From: CAZHLD01 sp964533185
GTDB taxonomy: Bacteria > Acidobacteriota > Terriglobia > Acidiferrales > UBA7541
NCBI GenBank assembly: GCA_964533185.1
Contig: CAZHLD010000100.1
Coordinates: 1-6,903, forward strand
DNA: 6,903 nt
Reading direction: 5' to 3'
A model generated the notes under the pieces. It searched no databases, had not been told where the DNA came from, and saw nothing but the letters and a program-made list of their open reading frames with translations. Both the position numbers and the translations under genes were made by a program. Below are positions 1 through 4,198 of this stretch, piece by piece (position 1 is the first letter of the stretch; every line of letters begins with the position of its first letter).

Positions 1-625
1 CGAGCGCCCGCCTCCGCCCCGGCAGCTCTCGCCGATTCAGCACGCCCTCCCGCGCCAGCCAGCGCAGGGACTCCCTTGCCGGCTGGGCCAGTTTCGACGT
101 ATTGCAGTGGAAGCAGCAGGCCACCACGTTGCGGTACGAGTGGTCGCCACCCTCCGCCAGCGGCACAACGTGGTCCATGCTGGCCATCCTCGGCCCCAAT
201 CGCCGCAAGCAATAGAAGCACCGGCCGCCCTCCCGCCGGAAGATGGCGCGCCGCAGCTTTGGGTTCTTGAAGCAATTCGCTGCCTCCAGGTTCGGGCCCG
301 CTTCCTTTTCCTCGCGCCGCACGCAGCCGGGAATCTCTCCGGGAACCAGCACCTCGATTCGATGCCCCTCATAGCTTCTTTCCACAATCCGGATGCAGCC
401 TTTGCGCGCCAACCCGCGCAGCCGGTTGATGATCGTCGTAATGCTCAGGCACGCGGAAATCGTCAATCCTCGCTTGGAGATAAACACCGTTCGCCGCCCC
501 ACCACTCGCGTGTGTCGCAGCAAGTGGTAGTACAGCGCGCGTTCGTGCGCATCCAGCCGGAAATACGGCACCAGGCAATCTTCGACCTCCGCCCACACCC
601 GTGCCAAATTTGTTCTCTTGGACAT
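1..625 (-). CDS. winged-helix-like plus HNH endonuclease-family protein (3' end beyond window)
   Basis: The frame opens with ATG at 625-623 and stays open for 208 codons to the window edge, so the C-terminus is missing. Residues ~18-98 (from VPYFRLDAHERALYYHLL through KRGLTIS to LARKGCIRIVER and IEVLVP) look like a winged-helix DNA-binding fold with a final beta wing. Residues ~136-178 form a zinc-stabilised HNH module: CFYC (C136, C139), DHVVPLAEGG (D151, H152), N166, then CFHCN (C171, C174, N175) and K178. HNH proteins of this kind are metal-dependent nickases or endonucleases; target and biological role are unknown. The upstream region is full of repeats, and only a weak GTGAG-type ribosome site precedes the ATG. 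It could be a solitary homing-like or defence nuclease, or a DNA-binding protein that kept the fold. The HNH call is firm; the winged-helix call is an inference from pattern. Confidence 0.88.
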   Translation of the reverse strand, partial: MSKRTNLARVWAEVEDCLVPYFRLDAHERALYYHLLRHTRVVGRRTVFISKRGLTISACLSITTIINRLRGLARKGCIRIVERSYEGHRIEVLVPGEIPGCVRREEKEAGPNLEAANCFKNPKLRRAIFRREGGRCFYCLRRLGPRMASMDHVVPLAEGGDHSYRNVVACCFHCNTSKLAQPARESLRWLAREGVLNRRELPGRRRAL

Positions 626-685
626 CTCAGACTCACGCTTTCGTGGAGAGCTGACTTAGCAGGTTGTTGAAAAATGCGTTCGGCT

Positions 686-714
686 TGTCATTCTGAGCGA
701 AGCGAAGAATCCCT
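686..714. repeat. dispersed 'gtcattctgagcgaagcgaa' repeat unit
   Basis: The unit has interrupted inverted ends (attct at 690-694, agaat at 706-710) around a gcgaagcga core. Similar units recur in this window at 1139, 1237 and 1335 (cattctgag or cattccgag) and, more diverged, at 866. From general knowledge, units of this kind are abundant between genes in Acidobacteriota and some other soil bacteria. It lies about 60 bp upstream of the HNH gene start, so it may fall in that gene's 5' region. Confidence 0.7.
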
Positions 715-825
715 CTTCTGTAAGAACTCAAGTAAGTGTGGACTACTCCGGCCCGGCCTGGTCGGCCCTCTGGTTTCCCTGTAGCGCCGGGGCAGGGCCC
801 CCGGCATCTTCTTTCTTTCAACAAA

Positions 826-839
826 CGGTTTGCAAACCG
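826..839. repeat. perfect 14-bp palindrome cggtttgcaaaccg
   Basis: This is an uninterrupted palindrome in the gene-free tract. It has the size and symmetry of a dimeric regulator's operator, but no gene starts nearby: the HNH gene begins 200 bp away. It may equally be part of a repeat unit. No role can be assigned. Confidence 0.45.
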
Positions 840-1121
840 ACCGCCCTGCTGTCTCGACGGCATTTATCCCGAGCGCAGCCGAGGGACGCCCGCCATCTTC
901 TCTCTTGTTTTGTACCGGCGGATTCATCCCGCCATCTTCTGCCCTCCGCGTCCTCTGCGGTGAACCCTATACTTCTAGTGTACCAATCTCGCCGCCCTCT
1001 TTATTCACTTCGGCGCGGCTTCTGCGTGACCCCTCAACCCCCGCGCTATCTTGCGGATACACTCTTGGCTCCCCACTTCCTGCCTCTTCCCGCCCCTTGA
1101 CAAACTTCCTCCTCGCTCGCC

Positions 1122-1340
1122 CCTCGGAATGTGGGCTGTCATTCTGAGGTCGCCGCGGCGACCGAAGAACCCCTCCGCGAAAAAGGCCAGGCAAAAGAGC
1201 GATTCCTTATCGCTTCGCTCCTCGGAATGTTGGATGTCATTCTGAGGTCGCCGCGGCGGCCGAAGAACCCCTCCGCGAAAAAGGCCAGGCAAAAGAGCGA
1301 TTCCTTATCGCTTCGCTCCTCGGAATGTGGGATGTCATTC
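1122..1340. repeat. 98-bp tandem repeat, two full copies plus a partial third
   Basis: Copy 1 spans 1122-1219 and copy 2 spans 1220-1317. They differ at only three positions by my alignment. A partial third copy (cctcggaatgtgggatgtcatt) begins at 1318. Each full copy contains a hairpin-forming centre: in copy 1 ggtcgccgcggcgacc (1148-1163) is a perfect 16-bp palindrome, and copy 2 has one change in it. The near identity points to recent duplication or gene conversion. The unit ends in cgcttcgctcctcggaat and joins directly to a diverged 'cattccgag' unit. Confidence 0.88.
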
Positions 1341-1554
1341 CGAGCCCCGAGCGAAGTCGAGGAACAAAGAATCCCTGGCCGGGCGCTGCAACAGAGCTGA
1401 ACGTCGTCCTCCCGCCTGGGAGTGGGTCAGCGCCGAGAAGCGCGTTATACGGCCAAGTGAGCGGCACCGTTCTACTTGATGGGAGAGTTCCGCGGTGGTT
1501 GCACCACGGCCGATGGTTGAGCGCACAGCCGCTCTTGACGGCGATCCCCCAGGA

Positions 1555-1614
1555 GGCTAACGAAATCAAGCTCAGCGGCCGCCGCAGGCGGTCCGCTGCA
1601 GCACGTGGTTAGGC
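1555..1614 (-). other. attC-like recombination site of the 210-codon cassette
   Basis: Read on the minus strand, the site starts with an R'' box GCCTAAC (1614-1608, perfect RYYYAAC) and ends with an R' box GTTAGCC (1561-1555). The L'' arm GCTGCAGCGG (1602-1593) pairs with the L' arm CCGCTGAGC (1578-1570), leaving one extrahelical G. Inside, ACCGCC and GGCGG close a three-base loop. The total of 60 bp matches the classic '59-base element'. The site begins 23 nt after the stop codon of the 210-codon gene, the expected place and orientation. Cleavage would fall between 1561 and 1560. Confidence 0.87.
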
Positions 1615-1637
1615 GCAGTTCTCGAGGCGCTAGCCGC

Positions 1638-2270
1638 CTAGGGCAGCAGAGGAGTGCCACCCGTAAGCCAGGAGAGAATGCGCGCCGCCACTCTCAGCAT
1701 TTCACGGGCAGCAGTCGGTGACAGCGCCGCGGCCACGATCAGATTCGCAAAGCTGCCAATCGCCAGTAACACCCAGTCCTTGCGGCCAACGCGGCTTGCG
1801 GCCCGAGACAAATAGTCGAGGTGGTCCCGCAGTGCAGTAGCCTGCTCATCCGAGAGCGTACCGGAGCGGGAGACCGCGTGGTAAATCCTCGTGACATCTC
1901 CTGACAAGCGCAATAGCTCCTCAGCGCTAAAGGGAGTATTATCGGCTGGCAGCGATGGGCCGGTGGCGGGACCGCCTGCTTCTGCCGGCGAGGCAACATT
2001 CGAAACAGATAAGGCAGCCCAATGGGGGAAGAACCCGATGTTCAGGAGGCGGATCTCGAAAAGTCCTTGACCCGGAAAATCGAAGACAACAAAATCACCC
2101 GTGCGGAGGGTGTCCTTTACATTAGGAAGCCCTCTCGCGCCCACCGTAATTTCCACCTTCCCGGCTGCAGGGTTGATGTCTTGAACGGAAAGCAGAATAG
2201 GGACGCTCTTGGCCGTCACGGTTTCGTGTACGCCGAGTTTCAACACTTCGGGATTCGGCGTGGATGGCAC
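1638..2270 (-). CDS. hypothetical cassette protein with C-terminal membrane segment
   Basis: I do not recognise this 210-residue protein. The GTG start at 2270-2268 is chosen because a strong GGAGGT (2282-2277) sits six bases upstream. Residues ~10-90 alternate hydrophobic and polar positions (e.g. SVPILLSVQDI, KVEITVGARG, GDFVVFDF, GLFEIRLLNIGFF) and look like an all-beta domain. A Pro/Gly/Ala linker follows at ~92-112. Residues ~115-160 are predicted helical and charged, and ~165-184 (DWVLLAIGSFANLIVAAALS) form a probable membrane helix, followed by an amphipathic helix to ~202. There is no signal peptide, so a tail-anchored cytoplasmic protein is the simplest reading. It is the gene of a cassette and is followed by a 60-bp attC site. 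No function is assigned. Confidence 0.8.
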   Translation of the reverse strand: MPSTPNPEVLKLGVHETVTAKSVPILLSVQDINPAAGKVEITVGARGLPNVKDTLRTGDFVVFDFPGQGLFEIRLLNIGFFPHWAALSVSNVASPAEAGGPATGPSLPADNTPFSAEELLRLSGDVTRIYHAVSRSGTLSDEQATALRDHLDYLSRAASRVGRKDWVLLAIGSFANLIVAAALSPTAAREMLRVAARILSWLTGGTPLLP

Positions 2271-2276
2271 GAGAGC

Positions 2277-2282
2277 ACCTCC
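2277..2282 (-). promoter_or_regulatory. strong Shine-Dalgarno GGAGGT deciding a GTG start
   Basis: GGAGGT on the minus strand lies six bases before GTG at 2270. It is the clearest ribosome binding site in the window and fixes the start of the 210-codon cassette gene. It lies inside the cassette, so it travels with the gene. Confidence 0.75.
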
Positions 2283-2326
2283 GTCAACAACAGCATAAGG
2301 AACCGTGACAAGCGTTAGTGTACTGC

Positions 2327-2345
2327 GCCTAATTCCTGTTTAGGC
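2327..2345 (-). repeat. GCCTAA / TTAGGC inverted repeat, possible collapsed attC
   Basis: On the minus strand GCCTAA (2345-2340), a seven-base spacer and TTAGGC (2332-2327) form a perfect six-base inverted repeat. The two halves read like the R'' and R' boxes of an attC site with the whole L''/L' stem missing. The right half is also the first six bases of the 210-codon cassette, so the structure sits exactly at a cassette boundary. The base before TTAGGC is A, whereas a functional site has G. Confidence 0.5.
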
Positions 2346-2377
2346 TGACTGGATAAAACCGGTCCTGGTTGGCCTAA
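2333..2377 (-). mobile_element. 45-bp sliver between two cassettes, carries the repeated motif
   Basis: This segment is what remains between the R' cleavage point of the 212-codon cassette (2378/2377) and the self-complementary start of the 210-codon cassette (2332). It begins TTAGGCC like a cassette and carries GCCTAA near its end. It contains most of a ~29-bp sequence (2334-2362) that recurs near polA at 4040-4069 with about 27 of 30 aligned positions identical. It cannot encode a protein. The best reading is a mini-cassette or cassette remnant that lost its attC stem; a promoter-bearing spacer is the alternative. Confidence 0.5.
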
Positions 2378-2440
2378 CGCCGGATTTCAGCGGCAGCGCA
2401 TGATTGCGCCTCCCGCCATCGGCTGCAAACGCTATTAGCT
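2372..2440 (-). other. attC-like recombination site of the 212-codon cassette
   Basis: On the minus strand the site runs from a degenerate R'' box AGCTAAT (2440-2434) to a perfect R' box GTTAGGC (2378-2372). The L'' arm TTTGCAGC (2429-2422) pairs with the L' arm GCTGAAA (2391-2385), leaving one extrahelical G, the same kind of bulge as in the site at 1555-1614. A further GCGCA/TGCGC hairpin lies in the centre. R'' starts six bases after the stop codon of the preceding gene. The final T of R'' departs from the RYYYAAC consensus. Confidence 0.78.
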
Positions 2441-3104
2441 GGCGATCTATGGGCTGCCGTATCGAGACATGATCTCGCCAATTGCCCTCGCAATTCCTTC
2501 CGCACTCGTAGCGATAATGGCGTACCCTTCGATGAGGTTTCTTTCAACGGCATCTCGGTTCGCTCCCACGATCGAGGCGTCAAACGTTTTCTCGTACTGC
2601 CCCTGCAGAAATAAAGACTGTTGGTTAAATAGATCGAGTTGAGCCTTAACTCGGAAGATGCTGCGCTGAAAATCCAGAGAGCAGATCGATAGCTCATTCG
2701 CTTGAGCTACGAGAAACGGCACTTCGTACCGCTTGAGCGCAAACCCTCGGCTTTCATCTCGCATGAGGATGTCGGCTTGGCACCGCTGGTCCTGTGTGTA
2801 CTCGCGTACTTTGGCAAGGGTCGCAGCGAGTGTTGGACTCTTACCGGGTCCGCTGTACGAGCTGACGATTGGCAGAATCCAATCGAGAAACTCATCAGTC
2901 ACGGTGGCAACCTTCGAGCGCATTCGGAACGCTACGAACACCATGATGTACTGAAGTTCTCCGAACTCGTTAACGACGCTGCTGACCAAGTCTTGCTGCC
3001 GATGTTTGCGACGAATTCGCTCCGCGATACCCGGACTCAGGAGTCCTAGGAACCACCCCAATAGGAGATAAATCAATTCGTGCATCTGTAGGTTCGCTAG
3101 CTAA
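2378..3104 (-). mobile_element. integron gene cassette carrying the 212-codon gene
   Basis: The boundaries are set by the R' boxes on each side: cleavage at 3105/3104 (G|TTAGCT) and at 2378/2377 (G|TTAGGC). The cassette start TTAGCTAGCGA (3104-3094) is complementary, with one mismatch, to TCGCCAGCTAA (2445-2435) around its own R'' box, while the neighbouring cassettes' ends differ. That is the expected signature of a discrete excisable cassette. The leader before the ATG is only 19 nt, typical of compact cassettes. Confidence 0.78.
2447..3085 (-). CDS. hypothetical membrane-anchored cassette protein
   Basis: This 212-residue protein has no domain I can name. Residues ~4-20 (LIYLLLGWFLGLLSPGI) form a hydrophobic segment followed by a strongly basic stretch (ERIRRKHRQQ), so the protein is probably anchored at its N-terminus with the rest in the cytoplasm. 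Residues ~31-100 and ~125-205 are predicted mostly helical (e.g. VNEFGELQYIMVFVAFRMRS, ANELSICSLDFQRSIFRV), with few Cys and no visible catalytic motif. ATG at 3085 follows the cassette boundary by 19 nt and has no clear Shine-Dalgarno. It ends six bases before its attC site. It could be a sensor or scaffold at the membrane, but nothing in the sequence decides this. Confidence 0.8.
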   Translation of the reverse strand: MHELIYLLLGWFLGLLSPGIAERIRRKHRQQDLVSSVVNEFGELQYIMVFVAFRMRSKVATVTDEFLDWILPIVSSYSGPGKSPTLAATLAKVREYTQDQRCQADILMRDESRGFALKRYEVPFLVAQANELSICSLDFQRSIFRVKAQLDLFNQQSLFLQGQYEKTFDASIVGANRDAVERNLIEGYAIIATSAEGIARAIGEIMSRYGSP

Positions 3105-3168
3105 CGCTTGTGAATGAGCCGCGCGCATTCACGACCGATGGCGCGTCGGCTCGATTCATCGGTTAGCC
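3099..3168 (-). other. attC-like recombination site after the 262-codon gene
   Basis: On the minus strand an R'' box GGCTAAC (3168-3162) and an R' box GTTAGCT (3105-3099) frame a long stem. The L'' arm TGAATCGAGCCG (3158-3147) pairs with the L' arm CGGCTCATTCA (3121-3111), leaving a single extrahelical C. CGCGC and GCGCG extend the stem towards the loop. The 70-bp site starts 16 nt after the stop codon of the 262-codon gene. Both boxes deviate by one base from RYYYAAC/GTTRRRY, which is common in environmental sites. Confidence 0.85.
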
Positions 3169-3184
3169 GGCGCCACAGTTTGGA

Positions 3185-3973
3185 TCAATCTGAATAAGTC
3201 TGATCCAGGTCAATCAGTTGGCACAGGGTCGCACTCTTTATGTCATGATCCTCATAATGGATGCTGACGATCGCCGCAAAGTCGCCTTGCTTCTTGGTTC
3301 TTCGACTCCGCGAACTATCTTTGCTGTCGTAAAGCTCTTTCCACCCTTTCTTTAGCATTTCAGCAGCGCCCCACGTACCAATGCCGCGGATGCCGGCGAC
3401 GATAAGTATCTTGTGCTGCTGGGCCCAAGGATTCCGCGCCTTCACGATTACCGCCATGTCATCCAATTGAGGGCCAGTCTGCTTGTAACTCTCTGAGGGG
3501 AAAACGCCCCTGTTCCACCTGATCTGACTTTCACCGGGTCTGCCGGGAACGTCCTCGAAATAAGGAACTAAATCGGCCAAGCGCCTGTTTCTGGCTCGCA
3601 ATAAGTCGAGCGCCTCTCTGGTGACGCTGTTGGACTTGTTACTGCAGATCAGAATCAGGTTGTTGTTCCTGCGCTCGAAGGGTTCGAGATGATCGTGGTC
3701 GCGCAACTTGTCAGGAGGATGCTTCCCTATGCGGAGATACGCGCTAATAATGTTATTCACTGCGAGAAAATCCTCAATGGCCGTCTGCGGCAGCAATTTG
3801 CCCGTTCCCGGTCTCGGAGGAAAGACGAAAAGCGTCGGCCCTTCAAGGCCGGCAAACAAAGCGCCGTGACCACGACTCCTGCGCCAGTTTTCGAAACGGC
3901 GCTTCAGATACAGTCCAGCCGCACCAATCGCAGCCCAGATAGCATTCGCAAATACATTCGACCACTCGAACAT
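3185..3973 (-). CDS. hypothetical membrane-anchored protein, IRGIGTWGAAE family-like
   Basis: The 262-residue product has an N-terminal membrane segment at ~8-23 (FANAIWAAIGAAGLYL) followed by a basic stretch (KRRFENWRRSR), giving a cytoplasmic body. Recognisable blocks are LFVFPPR (48-54), TAIEDFLAVNNII (64-76), NLILICSNKSNSVTREALDLL (from 105), RGVFPSESYKQTGPQLDDMAVIVKARNPW (from 155) and ILIVAGIRGIGTWGAAEML (from 189). Two hydrophobic strands, each followed by a Ser/Asn- or Gly-rich turn and a helix, suggest a Rossmann-like alpha/beta fold that may bind a ligand. I recall unnamed bacterial proteins with these blocks but cannot give the family a name or function. ATG at 3973 has only a weak GAG-type ribosome site. 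It is the cassette gene nearest polA, 225 bp from the polA stop. Its base composition looks lower in GC than polA. Confidence 0.85.
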   Translation of the reverse strand: MFEWSNVFANAIWAAIGAAGLYLKRRFENWRRSRGHGALFAGLEGPTLFVFPPRPGTGKLLPQTAIEDFLAVNNIISAYLRIGKHPPDKLRDHDHLEPFERRNNNLILICSNKSNSVTREALDLLRARNRRLADLVPYFEDVPGRPGESQIRWNRGVFPSESYKQTGPQLDDMAVIVKARNPWAQQHKILIVAGIRGIGTWGAAEMLKKGWKELYDSKDSSRSRRTKKQGDFAAIVSIHYEDHDIKSATLCQLIDLDQTYSD

Positions 3974-4039
3974 AGTTCAACTCACGTTTGGGATCGTGCA
4001 ACTCTCTACCACTCCCGGCTCCTCACCTTCCCACCTTGC

Positions 4040-4069
4040 TCCTTTTTAGGCTGACCTAGATAAAACCGG
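4040..4069. repeat. second copy of the 'taggctgac...ataaaaccgg' repeat
   Basis: This sequence matches 2334-2362 at about 27 of 30 positions with one gap. Weaker similarity extends about 15 bases beyond on the right (ctaggac region at 4082-4088 against gcctaac at 2372-2378). In both places it lies upstream of a cassette gene, 67 bp before the 262-codon start here. Unlike the other copy, it is not followed by a TTAGGC box. Confidence 0.75.
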
Positions 4070-4092
4070 CGCTTGGGCGGTCTAGGACGAAA

Positions 4093-4115
4093 CCGCCGGC
4101 GGCAAGCCGGGGCGG
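4093..4115. repeat. GC-rich hairpin downstream of polA
   Basis: The arms ccgccggc and gcc-gg-ggcgg pair around a ggcaa loop with a two-base bulge. It lies 84 bp past the polA stop. There is no T-run on either side, so it is not a standard intrinsic terminator. It may be a repeat hairpin, a weak transcription barrier, or the worn remains of a recombination site. Confidence 0.4.
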
Positions 4116-4198
4116 CAATAGCCTTGCTTGTAACATAACGACTTCTTATATGTCCAATAACTTTTCTTCTACACCGTCAATGGAATTCGCGCTGGCGG

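Larger units (their letters stand above)
626..1554. other. gene-free tract rich in dispersed repeats
   Basis: I see no credible gene on either strand. Open frames here have atypical, low-complexity translations (Arg, Pro and Ser rich) and run across repeat units. The tract holds a 'cattctgagcgaagcgaagaat' type unit near 690, a related 'atcccgagcgcagccgaggga' unit at about 866-886, a 14-bp palindrome at 826-839, a 98-bp tandem repeat at 1122-1340, and a diverged unit at about 1336-1376. The part from 1377 to 1554 shows only a small hairpin (1409-1422, five-base arms ctccc/gggag). The tract separates the HNH gene from the cassette cluster. Confidence 0.75.
1561..2332 (-). mobile_element. integron gene cassette carrying the 210-codon gene
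   Basis: The inferred cassette starts with TTAGGCGCAGT (2332-2322, minus strand) and ends with the G of its R' box at 1561. Joining the ends into a circle would give GTTAGGCGCAGT, an exact 12-base complement of the ACTGCGCCTAAC that contains its R'' box (1619-1608). Such matching is expected of a real cassette because the two ends belong to the same folded attC. It holds one gene, with a 62-nt leader. Its left neighbour is a 45-bp sliver and not directly the previous cassette. Confidence 0.78.
3974..4198. other. junction between polA and the cassette cluster
   Basis: No gene is visible in these 225 bp. The polA-proximal part (about 4131-4190) is AT-rich for this GC-rich DNA and contains CGTTATGTTAC on the minus strand. 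I find no convincing -35/-10 pair. A GC-rich hairpin follows at 4093-4115, then the second copy of the cluster's repeat at 4040-4069. No integrase gene or clear attI site is present. The complement of the first attC's R'' region (GTTAGCCGGCGCC) is not found here, so the left boundary of the first cassette is unknown. Confidence 0.6.

Noticed and set aside
107..670. Plus-strand frame of 187 codons
   Set aside because: It is the antisense shadow of the HNH gene, whose motifs are clear on the minus strand.
738..1100. Plus-strand frame of 120 codons in the repeat tract
   Set aside because: The composition is erratic, no motif or ribosome site is visible, and it overlaps other equally long frames in the same repeats.
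1122..1340. CRISPR array
   Set aside because: The repeat unit is 98 bp and directly adjoining, with no unique spacers of constant length.
1388..1451. Possible fourth attC site (GTATAAC at 1450-1444, GCTGA/TCAGC and CTCCC/GGGAG arms)
   Set aside because: The hairpin is real but there is no acceptable R' box, the R''-L'' spacing is too long, and no gene precedes it. It may be a decayed site but cannot be supported.
1237..1569. Minus-strand open frame of 110 codons between the repeats and the first attC
   Set aside because: It overlaps the attC site, starts with TTG without a ribosome site, and its second half is a translation of the tandem repeat. Such frames are typical false genes.
2308..2318. 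acaagcgttag on the plus strand as an inverted attC fragment
   Set aside because: It matches 11 bases of the R' region at 3099-3112 in the opposite orientation, but has no partner arm; a chance match is likely.
4093..4115. Intrinsic terminator after polA
   Set aside because: The stem is GC-rich, but no T-run follows on either strand.
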